From Thiopontia sp964551545 (GTDB lineage: Bacteria > Pseudomonadota > Gammaproteobacteria > GCF-002020875), in contig CAZKCT010000008.1 in the NCBI GenBank assembly GCA_964551545.1, positions 1-52,150 of the forward strand: a stretch of 52,150 bases of DNA, in the 5' to 3' direction. The notes beneath the pieces were generated by a model. It made no database searches. It saw only the letters and a program-made list of their open reading frames with translations, and had not been told where the DNA came from. Below, one piece after another: positions 39,312-46,797 of this stretch. Positions within the stretch are counted from its first letter, which is position 1; the number at the start of each line of letters is the position of its first letter. A program made the translations under genes and the position numbers.

Positions 39312-41115
39312 GCTGCGCTTCCTGATCCATTGATGGAGACGGGGGCACTCCCATCACGCGTAACGCACCCCCCATCACATCAGCAAATACCGGGGCAGCC
39401 ACAGCACCGCCAGTGGTTCCATTCTCTTTCGGATCATCCACCACCACCACAATGACAATTTCTGGAGACTCGACCGGGGCCAACCCAGCAAACAGCGCAA
39501 TATTCCCAAACGGTTCACCCGCTTCATCAAGGTAGCGCCCTCCCACCAGCCGATTGACGGTGCCGGTTTTTCCTGCCACACGGTATCCCTCAACGGCAGC
39601 TCGAGTTGCCGTCCCCCCTGGCTGGGTCACTGTCTCCATCATTAAACGCACCTGGCGCGCTGTCTCTTGAGAGAAGACTCGACGTGTCTCTTCTGCTGCG
39701 GATGGATCCGGTTGATGAATCAGGCTGATGGGGCGCACCACACCCTCTTCCGCCAACGCTTGATAGGCACGCGCTAACTGCAGTGCGGTCAAACTGATCC
39801 CATATCCATAGGAGATGGTTGCCTGCTCCACCTTTCTCCAACGCGCATGATCACGCAAAACTCCGGCCACCTCACCAGGAAATCCTGATCCCGTTGGCTC
39901 TCCCACTCCAGCACGATCCAGCACTTTCCACATCTGCTCTGGCTTCATCTCCATTGCAACCATTGCAGAACCGACATTACTCGACTTCTGCAACAAACGC
40001 TCCATGGTCACTTCACCATAGTTCTTGTTGCGATATTCAGTAATCACCTTGCGTCCAATCCGGTATCGCCCAGGTGCTGTATCCAACACCGTCGCTGTGG
40101 TCACCACGCCATTCTCCAATGCTGCCGCAACGGTAAATGGCTTCATCGTCGATCCCGGCTCCAGCACATCGGTCACCGCACGATTCCGTAGCGCCCCACC
40201 TTTGCGCTGGGTGCGATCATTGGGATTGAACGAAGGAAGATTGACCATTGCCAACACCTCTCCCCGGTTAGAATCAAGCACTACCACTGATCCAGAATTG
40301 GCATCATGCTTTATTAACGCACGATTGAGTGAACGGTAGGCAAGAAACTGTAAACGCCGATCGAGACTTAACTGGATTCGCTTTCCATCCTCTCCCCGCT
40401 CAATCAACCCAAGGGTTTCGACCGCATTCCTTGATGCATCACGCACAACACTGACTCTCTCAGGAGAACCGCTCAGCCACTGATCATAAACCAGCTCAAT
40501 TCCCTCTTGCCCCCGGTCTTTCTGGTTGGTAAAACCAAGAAAGGAGGCCATCGCCTCCCCTTCTGGGTAGTAGCGGCGAGCACCACGCCGAAACTCTACC
40601 CCCTTGATCTCAAGTGCAGCAATCTGCTTCTGAATATGCGGAGCCACCTGTCGTTTCAATGGAATGTAGTGGCGCGATGCGTAATGCTCCAGTTTCTGCC
40701 GGAACCAACCAGAAGACTTTCCCAATAACTTGTCCAACTTCTTCCAACGGCTCTGCTGCAGCAATAGCGCCCCTTCTGCCCGCTGCCGCTGCGATTGATC
40801 CCCATTTTTGCGCTCTTCAGTCCAACGCTGACGCAGTGCCAACAACTGACGAGGACTGACACCCACTGTCACCACGGGCGTACTCAGCGCAAGCACTGAT
40901 CCATTACGATCTACAATCTCGCCACGGCGCGGCGGAATCCGCATCTCTCCAATATGCTGATTTTTTGCGCGATCTGGCAACCTCGTACTGACCTCTTCTG
41001 GAAACATATGAAGCTGTACTGCACGCCAGACCAACAACACCACTACCGCCGTGAGCACCCCAGCCATCAATAACGGACGTATGCTCCAGAGCTGCTCCTT
41101 GACCAACTCTTTCAT
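39304..41115 (-). CDS. ftsI: Septal transpeptidase FtsI (PBP3)
   Basis: 603 residues from ATG 41115, which shares a base with the ftsL stop (TAATG); an upstream in-frame stretch inside ftsL is not used. One membrane anchor (about 13-33), a pedestal domain beginning RIPPRRGEIVDRNGSVLA, and the penicillin-binding motifs S322-TMK (EPGSTMKPF), SSN (QKSSNVGS) and KTGT (VAGKTGTVNR). It cross-links septal peptidoglycan with FtsW. Residues 93-145 form a basic, Gln/Arg-rich helical insert slightly longer than in E. coli. Confidence 0.96.
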   Translation of the reverse strand: MKELVKEQLWSIRPLLMAGVLTAVVVLLVWRAVQLHMFPEEVSTRLPDRAKNQHIGEMRIPPRRGEIVDRNGSVLALSTPVVTVGVSPRQLLALRQRWTEERKNGDQSQRQRAEGALLLQQSRWKKLDKLLGKSSGWFRQKLEHYASRHYIPLKRQVAPHIQKQIAALEIKGVEFRRGARRYYPEGEAMASFLGFTNQKDRGQEGIELVYDQWLSGSPERVSVVRDASRNAVETLGLIERGEDGKRIQLSLDRRLQFLAYRSLNRALIKHDANSGSVVVLDSNRGEVLAMVNLPSFNPNDRTQRKGGALRNRAVTDVLEPGSTMKPFTVAAALENGVVTTATVLDTAPGRYRIGRKVITEYRNKNYGEVTMERLLQKSSNVGSAMVAMEMKPEQMWKVLDRAGVGEPTGSGFPGEVAGVLRDHARWRKVEQATISYGYGISLTALQLARAYQALAEEGVVRPISLIHQPDPSAAEETRRVFSQETARQVRLMMETVTQPGGTATRAAVEGYRVAGKTGTVNRLVGGRYLDEAGEPFGNIALFAGLAPVESPEIVIVVVVDDPKENGTTGGAVAAPVFADVMGGALRVMGVPPSPSMDQEAQHG

Positions 41116-41414
41116 TAGCGAACCAGCACCCGTTGATCCGATTGGGGGTAGCCCATCTTCAACTGCTCTCGGGCATGATCCTCCGTTCGGGCCAGATTTC
41201 CCCAAGCCGCCTCTTCCAGACGCAGTCGCCCCTGCTCCTCCAGCGATTGTGCATAACGCTTTTGTATCCCTTGCAGGGTGATATAGAGCTGCACTTCTCG
41301 ATGCTTGAGGTAAACCACGCCAATCGCACTAACGAAGACCAAGAGCACCAGCAACGGCAGTAGACCTCCTCGAACCAGTGCGGTCTCTTGGTCATCGTAC
41401 CAGGCAAAAAACAT
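41115..41414 (-). CDS. ftsL: Cell division protein FtsL
   Basis: 99 residues. A short cytoplasmic N-terminus is followed by one membrane segment (about 17-35, LLPLLVLLVFVSAIGVVYL) and a periplasmic coiled coil (about 38-80, LYITLQGIQKRYAQSLEEQGRLRLEEAAW). This is the FtsL architecture and its place between rsmH and ftsI confirms it. It forms the FtsQBL complex. TAATG couplings join it to both neighbours. Confidence 0.92.
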   Translation of the reverse strand: MFFAWYDDQETALVRGGLLPLLVLLVFVSAIGVVYLKHREVQLYITLQGIQKRYAQSLEEQGRLRLEEAAWGNLARTEDHAREQLKMGYPQSDQRVLVR

Positions 41415-42403
41415 TAGACGACACCACCTTCCAACGGCAGGCGTTCGGCCACTCTGAGTACAGCACTACGAGAGCGTGGATTCTCTGATATCTCCTCTGC
41501 CGAGGGAAACTGCGCCTTTCCAGTCGTCTTCATCACACCACTGCTCTCTTCGGTCATGCGAATGGGAATATCATGCGGCAGCTGCTGCCCCCCACCTTTC
41601 CCACATTTCTTGAAGAAGCGCTTCACCATTCGATCTTCCAGCGAATGGAAGCTGATCACCGCAATACGTCCCCCAGAAGCAAGCCGCTCAACCGCCTGAT
41701 CCAATAGGTCGCGGAGCTCTTGTAACTCCTGATTGATGTGTATACGGATCGCCTGAAAACTTCGGGTAGCGGGGTGGCGTTTACTGTATCCAGGCACAGC
41801 TCGCTTGATCAATTCTGCTAGTTGCAGTGTAGTCTCGATAGGCTGCTCTTCTCGAGTTTTCAGAATCAAACGGGCAATTCGTCGTGAGTGACGCTCATCT
41901 CCATACTCCCAAAGCACACGGGCAATCTCCTCTTGCGAGGCCGATGCAATCCAGGTCGCGGCACTCACCTCCTGCTGCGGATTCATCCGCATATCTAATG
42001 GTCCATCCTGCTGAAAACTGAATCCACGTGCCGCTTGATCCAGTTGAGGGGATGAGACTCCAAGATCGAGCAAGATCCCATCCACGGTTTCAACACCCAA
42101 CTGCTCGAGCACCTCTTGCAGTTGAGAAAATGGTGACTGAACAATGGTCACCCTCGAATCTTCTCCAAACCGATTCTGGGCCGCCTCAATCGCCACAGGA
42201 TCACGGTCCAGCATCAACAGATGCCCGGAAGAAGAGAGGTGATTCAGAATTTTTGAGGAGTGCCCCCCTCGACCAAAAGTCGCATCAACATAGAAACCAT
42301 CCGGTTGAACCTGAAGAGCTGTAACTGACTCTTCCAGCATGACCGAATAGTGTGTGGAATCGTAACTATTCACCGGTGTCCGTAACTGATTCAGGTTGCC
42401 CAT
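41414..42403 (-). CDS. rsmH: 16S rRNA (cytosine-1402-N4)-methyltransferase
   Basis: 329 residues. HYSVMLEESVTAL, the SAM-binding VDATFGRGGHSSKIL, DGILLDLGVSSPQLD, RGFSFQQDGPLDMRM and the C-terminal RIAVISFHSLEDRMVKRFF are all classic RsmH (MraW). It methylates C1402 of 16S rRNA; RsmI, encoded at 44.9-45.7 kb, adds the 2'-O-methyl to the same base. A 112-bp gap with a 14-bp palindrome separates it from mraZ, the longest gap inside the cluster. Confidence 0.97.
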   Translation of the reverse strand: MGNLNQLRTPVNSYDSTHYSVMLEESVTALQVQPDGFYVDATFGRGGHSSKILNHLSSSGHLLMLDRDPVAIEAAQNRFGEDSRVTIVQSPFSQLQEVLEQLGVETVDGILLDLGVSSPQLDQAARGFSFQQDGPLDMRMNPQQEVSAATWIASASQEEIARVLWEYGDERHSRRIARLILKTREEQPIETTLQLAELIKRAVPGYSKRHPATRSFQAIRIHINQELQELRDLLDQAVERLASGGRIAVISFHSLEDRMVKRFFKKCGKGGGQQLPHDIPIRMTEESSGVMKTTGKAQFPSAEEISENPRSRSAVLRVAERLPLEGGVV

Positions 42404-42435
42404 AAAATTTGTCAGATCAAGGCAGAAAATGTGAG

Positions 42436-42449
42436 TGTATACGTATACA
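42436..42449. promoter_or_regulatory. Perfect palindrome TGTATACGTATACA between mraZ and rsmH
   Basis: A 14-bp perfect palindrome 32 bp upstream of the rsmH ATG. It includes TATAC on both strands and could be a protein-binding site or part of a secondary promoter for rsmH-ftsL. No -35 box is obvious. Confidence 0.4.
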
Positions 42450-42515
42450 TGACCATTTTCGAACGTAGATATGACGGATTTCAGGGGTGAGCTGAACAGT
42501 TACGCGGGATCTAAC

Positions 42516-42959
42516 TCAGAAGTAGACATCCTTGAGTAGATTCATCTCCTCCTCACTCAATCCATCCTCTTCCAGTGAGGCGCTGCTCCACTCTTGTTCG
42601 TTCCAGAGCTCCAGTTTGAAGCCAACGCCGGCCAGTACTGCTGACTTCTCCAGCCCCGCATGGTCTCGCAATTTCTGGGAGAGCAAAATTCGGCCGCTCC
42701 CATCCATCTCGCACTCCTGTGCCCGGCCGATCACTGCACGACGCAGCAGGATCTGGCTTTGCCCATCCAGGGTATCAATATAGTTCTCTACTCGCTCTTC
42801 CCACTCATGAAGCGGGAAGAGGTCAAGACAATGGGAGTGGAAGCTGGGCGCCACGATCAGACTACCGCCCGATGCTTCCAGCAATCGAGTCCGATAGTAG
42901 GCAGGGATCGCAACTCGCCCCTTTCCATCCAGACTGACTGCCTTGTTCCCCCGAAACAC
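42516..42959 (-). CDS. mraZ: Transcriptional regulator MraZ
   Basis: 147 residues. Two AbrB-like halves are seen: MFRGNKAVSLDGKGRVAIPAYYR and GSGRILLSQKLRDHAGLEKSAVLAG, the duplicated swapped-hairpin DNA-binding units of MraZ. It represses its own operon by binding tandem GTGGG-type boxes. Start is GTG with only a weak ribosome binding site (GGA at about -10). It lies 20 bp after ftsZ, and no MraZ box exists in that gap; the boxes are upstream of ftsZ (44245-44279). Confidence 0.95.
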   Translation of the reverse strand: MFRGNKAVSLDGKGRVAIPAYYRTRLLEASGGSLIVAPSFHSHCLDLFPLHEWEERVENYIDTLDGQSQILLRRAVIGRAQECEMDGSGRILLSQKLRDHAGLEKSAVLAGVGFKLELWNEQEWSSASLEEDGLSEEEMNLLKDVYF

Positions 42960-42979
42960 AATTCAATCCAACAATTAAA

Positions 42980-44182
42980 TTAGTTGGCCTGCATTCTCAG
43001 GAAAGCGGGGATATCGAGATAGTCCTCATCAGAAACCGAGGCAGTAGCACCCTGCACATTGCCACCCGCCTCTGCATAGCCCGTATTCTCTTGGCGACGG
43101 TAGGTGGGCACATCAAGATTCTGATTCTTAACCACAAACCCATCAGTGCCTGTACGCTGCTGTTGAGCGGGCTCAACCAACGTTGGTTTAGGGCGCTGCA
43201 CTGGAGCCTGCTCCCCTTTAGCATTGGAACCAAGACCTGTCGCAACAACAGTGACCCGAATCTCATCGCTCATCGCAGGATCAAATCCAGCCCCAATCAC
43301 AATGGTTGCATCATCCGAGGCATACTGGCGCACCGCGCTACCCACTTCGTTGAACTGCCCCATGGTGAGGTCATAACCAGAGGTGACATTAACCAAGACA
43401 CCACGCGCACCGCGCAGATCGACATCTTCCAGCAATGGGCTATGAAGTGCCGAATCCGCAGCCTTAGAGGCGCGCTCTTCTCCTGTGGCGACACCCGTAC
43501 CCATCATCGCCATGCCCATCTCAGACATCACTGTCTTCACATCCGCAAAGTCGACATTGATCATGCCATCACGGGTAATCAGCTCCGCAATGCCCTGCAC
43601 CGCACCGCGCAGCACACTATCCGCCTCACGGAAGGCATCCATCAGAGTCATATCCGCGCCGAACACGCTCATCAGCTTCTCGTTAGGAATAGTGATGATG
43701 GAGTCAACATGCTTGCCCAACTCCTCAATACCCTCTTGTGCCACCTTCATGCGCTTGGGACCTTCCATCGCAAAAGGCTTGGTCACAACTGCCACAGTCA
43801 GCACACCCAGTTCTTTGGCAATCTCAGCCACTACCGGCGCTGCACCCGTACCCGTGCCACCACCCATACCGGCAGTGATAAAGAGCATTTCTGCCCCCTC
43901 AACCATCTCTCGAATCCGCTCCCGATCTTCCAGTGCGGAGTCCCGACCCACTGATGCACGCGCGCCAGCTCCGCGACCACGTGTTGTCTGTGATCCGATC
44001 TGAATCACACTCTCGGCGGAAGATCGACTCAGTGCCTGCGCATCCGTATTGGCACAGATGAACTCGACGCCCTCAATTTCTGACTCAACCATGTGTTCGA
44101 GTGCATTCCCACCTGCACCACCCACTCCAATGACTCGAATAATTGCGTTATCTGCATATGCATCGACTATCTCTTCAAACAT
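42980..44182 (-). CDS. ftsZ: Cell division GTPase FtsZ, at an unusual location
   Basis: 400 residues. GTP-binding blocks: VIGVGGAGGNALEHM, NTDAQAL, the tubulin signature GGGTGTG (107-113) and TKPFAMEGPKRM; the T7 synergy loop NVDFADVKTVMSEMG has its catalytic Asp. A flexible linker (about 318-385) and the intact C-terminal tail (DYLDIPAFLR) for FtsA, ZipA and ZapD follow. The T3 loop reads GAGARASVGRD at 71-81, where almost all FtsZ have GAGANPEVGR. AAGGGG precedes the ATG. It stands between rnpB and mraZ instead of after ftsA; no second ftsZ is in the window. Confidence 0.97.
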   Translation of the reverse strand: MFEEIVDAYADNAIIRVIGVGGAGGNALEHMVESEIEGVEFICANTDAQALSRSSAESVIQIGSQTTRGRGAGARASVGRDSALEDRERIREMVEGAEMLFITAGMGGGTGTGAAPVVAEIAKELGVLTVAVVTKPFAMEGPKRMKVAQEGIEELGKHVDSIITIPNEKLMSVFGADMTLMDAFREADSVLRGAVQGIAELITRDGMINVDFADVKTVMSEMGMAMMGTGVATGEERASKAADSALHSPLLEDVDLRGARGVLVNVTSGYDLTMGQFNEVGSAVRQYASDDATIVIGAGFDPAMSDEIRVTVVATGLGSNAKGEQAPVQRPKPTLVEPAQQQRTGTDGFVVKNQNLDVPTYRRQENTGYAEAGGNVQGATASVSDEDYLDIPAFLRMQAN

Positions 44183-44244
44183 TCTGATCCCCTTCCGTCG
44201 TCACACCACTTGTTCTTCTATTCGAATAGCGATTCCGGCATTGA

Positions 44245-44279
44245 GCCACTTATCGCCACAACGCCCCACTATACGCCAC
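44245..44279 (-). promoter_or_regulatory. Four MraZ boxes upstream of ftsZ
   Basis: On the minus strand GTGGC, GTGGG, GTGGC and GTGGC lie at 44279-44275, 44269-44265, 44259-44255 and 44249-44245: five-base repeats with 5-bp spacers, an exact 10-bp period. This is the arrangement described for MraZ sites before mraZ in E. coli (TGGG-type repeats with 5-nt spacers). Three of the four have C instead of G at the fifth base. They overlap and follow the -10 box. Confidence 0.8.
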
Positions 44280-44295
44280 TTTTTTCCAAGATCAA
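44268..44295 (-). promoter_or_regulatory. Promoter of the ftsZ-mraZ-dcw transcript
   Basis: TTGATC (44290-44295), 16 bp, TATAGT (44268-44273) on the minus strand. Its -10 box lies inside the MraZ box array, so bound MraZ would block polymerase. A leader of about 80 nt precedes the ftsZ ATG. Confidence 0.65.
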
Positions 44296-44444
44296 CCAAA
44301 ACAGGAAAAAACTTCGAGCGGTAACAGAAACTTATAAAAATATTTAGATCAAGGCCTCGATATCTTCATGCTCTTTTAATTCAACTAATTATTGATATTT
44401 TCTATTTTTATGTTGAGACAACAACAATAACCCGCCAACAAACC

Positions 44445-44459
44445 ACCGCCGATGGCGGT
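44445..44459 (-). terminator. Hairpin after rnpB
   Basis: ACCGCC / GGCGGT with a 3-nt loop (44445-44450 with 44454-44459), followed on the minus strand by GGTTTGTTGG. It lies about 28 nt after the RNase P RNA 3' end. The T tract is interrupted, so moderate confidence. Confidence 0.5.
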
Positions 44460-44486
44460 CATTGATGAGAAAATATAGAGTGGGAT

Positions 44487-44834
44487 GGAAGTCGGCCGAT
44501 AAGCCGGGTTCTGTCGTGGACAACCATTCATCTGGGACCTGTGTCGCCACAAGCCTCAAGCAACCTACCCGAGAGCAGAGCGAGCCGCTCATGATGCTCT
44601 CCTATTTGGTCTTGCTCCAAGCGGGGTTTACCTTGCCACAAACAGTTACCTGTTGCGCGGTGCGCTCTTACCGCACCATTTCACCCTTACCGGCACGAAT
44701 CATCGTACGTAGGCGGTCTATTTTCTGCGGCACTTTCCGTAGACTCACGCCTCCCAGGCGTTACCTGGCGCTCTGCTCTATGGAGCCCGGACTTTCCTCT
44801 GCATCAAGATACAGCGATTGCCTGGCCGACTTCC
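44487..44834 (-). ncRNA. rnpB: RNase P RNA, bacterial type A
   Basis: About 348 nt. The ends pair (GGAAGTCGGCC with GGCCGACTTCC). Conserved landmarks in order: AGAGGAAAGTCCGGGCTCC (P4 5' strand region), GGTAAGGGTGAAATGGTGCGGTAAGAGCGCACC, GGTAAACCCC (the loop that pairs with tRNA CCA) and ACAGAACCCGGCTTATCGG at the 3' end. It is the catalytic RNA that trims tRNA 5' leaders. Ends are set by the terminal helix and could shift by a few bases. Neighbours rsmI upstream and dcw downstream match Pseudomonas-type order, apart from ftsZ. Confidence 0.95.
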
Positions 44835-44850
44835 AAGCGAGAAGGATAAG

Positions 44851-45675
44851 CTATTCAAGCAGCATCTGGTAGAGGTGATTCTTGCGCGCACCGGTAATCC
44901 TGGATGCCAGTGCCGCCGCTTTACGCGGAGGAAGTTCAGTCGCCAACAGCTCCACTACCCGCTTCGCCTCGTCAAGGTCTGCCGCCACCTCCTCTTCTGC
45001 ACCAGAAACCACCAACACAAACTCTCCTCTTTGACGGTTCTCATCTTCTTCCATCCACGGGACCAACGTCTGCAGTGGTGCACGGTGAACAGACTCATGC
45101 AACTTGGTCAGCTCTCGCGCAACAGCCACCTCTCGCGCTTCGCCAAAGATTCGAGCCATCGATCTCAACGCCTCAACCACCCGACGTGGAGACTCCAAAA
45201 AAACCATTGTTCTCGGCTCACTTACCAACCGCTCCAGCAACTGCTCGCGCGCGCCCTGTTTCGCGGGCAAGAAACCCTCGAAGCAGAAACGACTGACCGG
45301 TAGACCACAAATTGAGAGCGCCGCAACGGGTGCCGAAGGGCCAGGAATGGCAACAACTTCCACCTCAGCCTGCTGCGCAGCCATCACCAATTGGAAACCC
45401 GGATCATTGATCAGCGGCGTCCCCGCATCACTAACTTGGGCAATCTGCTCTCCTTGCAACAACCGCCCCACCAAACCATCAGCACGATCACTCTCATTAT
45501 GCTCGTGCATCGAGAGCATCGGCTTGCGGATCCCGAAGTGGTCCAGCAGATGACGACTATGGCGGGTATCCTCGGCCACGATCAGATCAACCTTCTCCAG
45601 AGTCTCTCTGGCACGAGGCGAAAGATCCCCGAGGTTCCCAATGGGGGTTGCTACAATATAGAGAGTACCGGCCAT
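44851..45675 (-). CDS. rsmI: 16S rRNA (cytidine-1402-2'-O)-methyltransferase
   Basis: 274 residues from ATG 45675 (GGAG about 5 nt upstream; a GTG two codons earlier is possible). TP-methylase fold: LYIVATPIGNLGDLSPRA, VAEDTRHSRHLL, VSDAGTPLINDPG, VVAIPGPSAPVAALSICGLP and FEGFLP. The C-terminal helical part (ATELPPRKAAALASRITGARKNHLYQML) is typical. It modifies the same nucleotide as RsmH. lpoA, usually between rsmI and yraN on the other strand, is missing. Confidence 0.96.
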   Translation of the reverse strand: MAGTLYIVATPIGNLGDLSPRARETLEKVDLIVAEDTRHSRHLLDHFGIRKPMLSMHEHNESDRADGLVGRLLQGEQIAQVSDAGTPLINDPGFQLVMAAQQAEVEVVAIPGPSAPVAALSICGLPVSRFCFEGFLPAKQGAREQLLERLVSEPRTMVFLESPRRVVEALRSMARIFGEAREVAVARELTKLHESVHRAPLQTLVPWMEEDENRQRGEFVLVVSGAEEEVAADLDEAKRVVELLATELPPRKAAALASRITGARKNHLYQMLLE

Positions 45676-45708
45676 AACCACTCCGTCGAACCAAAAACGA
45701 TCTTGCTA

Positions 45709-46095
45709 TTGAAACAGAATCCCCCCACCAGCACTACCACTGGCCGCCATGCAGAGCTGGCTGCTCGCATTTTTCTGGAGCAGCACCAGCTGATCCACTG
45801 CGACTCCAACTATCGCCATCGTGGCGGTGAAATTGACCTCATCATGAAAGAGCGTGACCAACACTTGATCTTTGTAGAGGTCCGGCTACGCAGCAACCCC
45901 CATTACGGCAGCGGTGCAGAGAGTGTCACCTCCAGTAAACAACATCGTATCGCCCAAACCGCCCTCCATTATCTCCAGTGCCACCCCCAGTACCAGCAGT
46001 ATGAGATGCGCTTTGATGTCCTCTCGGCAACCATGAAACAGGGGCAATACCATTTTGAATGGATCAAGGAGGCCTTCTGGCCGGGAGAATCTTAA
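45709..46095 (+). CDS. yraN: YraN-family endonuclease-fold protein
   Basis: 128 residues from TTG 45709, close to the family size. GRHAELAARIFLEQHQLI, then the nuclease-like core YRHRGGEIDLIM...LIFVEVRLRSN, and SVTSSKQHRIAQTALHYL. The fold resembles Holliday-junction resolvases; the cellular role is not settled. No ATG is in frame near the family start; TTG codons at 45703 and 45709 are the only candidates and no ribosome binding site is visible. Its start lies 33 bp from the divergent rsmI. The frame extends far upstream antisense to rsmI, which is not coding. Confidence 0.85.
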   Translation: MKQNPPTSTTTGRHAELAARIFLEQHQLIHCDSNYRHRGGEIDLIMKERDQHLIFVEVRLRSNPHYGSGAESVTSSKQHRIAQTALHYLQCHPQYQQYEMRFDVLSATMKQGQYHFEWIKEAFWPGES

Positions 46096-46179
46096 TCCGC
46101 GACATCCACGTATACCCATCCATGGATTCCCCAGTTATACTTTCCCCATCCAATGTTTGCTGACCACCAGGAGAACACC

Positions 46180-46761
46180 ATGCCTCAGCACCTTAGACTG
46201 ATTGCCCTGCTCCCCATTCTGCTCCTGCAACTACAGGGATGCACGACCACTGCAACCACGGCCTCAGCAGGAGGCGCAACCGTTGTCGCATCAGATCAGC
46301 GCACCATCGGCACCCTGATTGATGACCAGATGACCGAACTACGCGTCTCAGATGCTCTCTATAAAGATCAAGCACTCTACGAACAGTCTCATATCAACAT
46401 CACCAGCTATAACTTTATTGTACTGGTGACCGGAGAGGCCCCCACCGAGGCACTGAAACAACGTATCGGAAAGATCGTGCAGTCCCAGCCCAAGGTGCGC
46501 CGGGTTCACAACATGGTGACCATCGCCGCCCCCAGCTCCATGCTGACCCGAACCAGCGACACCACCCTGACCGGCCGCATCAAGGCTGCGATGCTTGGCT
46601 CTGAAGAGATCGAGGGCCACAAAATCAAAGTGGTCACTGAAAATGGCATCACCTATCTGATGGGGCTAGTCACTCGCAACCAGGGCGATACTGCGGTTGC
46701 ACTGACCCAAGGGATCAGTGGCGTACAGAAAATCGTCAAACTGTTTGAGTACCTCGACTAA
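46180..46761 (+). CDS. dolP: Outer-membrane lipoprotein with two BON domains (DolP)
   Basis: 193 residues from ATG 46180, preceded by AGGAG. Signal peptide and lipobox LLLQLQG-C21. Two BON domains follow: about 55-120 (LRVSDALYKDQALYEQSHINITSYNFIVLVTGEAP) and about 130-193 (LTGRIKAAMLGSEEIEGHKIKVVTENGITYLMGLVTRNQ). In E. coli DolP sits in the outer membrane, binds anionic lipid at the division site and supports BAM and amidase activation. yraN-diaA-dolP is the usual order; diaA is missing. Confidence 0.92.
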   Translation: MPQHLRLIALLPILLLQLQGCTTTATTASAGGATVVASDQRTIGTLIDDQMTELRVSDALYKDQALYEQSHINITSYNFIVLVTGEAPTEALKQRIGKIVQSQPKVRRVHNMVTIAAPSSMLTRTSDTTLTGRIKAAMLGSEEIEGHKIKVVTENGITYLMGLVTRNQGDTAVALTQGISGVQKIVKLFEYLD

Positions 46762-46797
46762 AACAGCACCTACCAATACCAGCCAGTCAACTTGCTG

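Noticed and set aside
43091..43954. A 287-residue plus-strand frame opposite ftsZ
   Set aside because: It mirrors ftsZ codons, is rich in His/Arg/Ser in a way typical of shadow frames, and has no ribosome binding site or family match.
44183..44486. A hidden small gene between rnpB and ftsZ
   Set aside because: Frames here are short, AT-rich and lack starts; the stretch is explained by the rnpB end, the promoter and the MraZ boxes.
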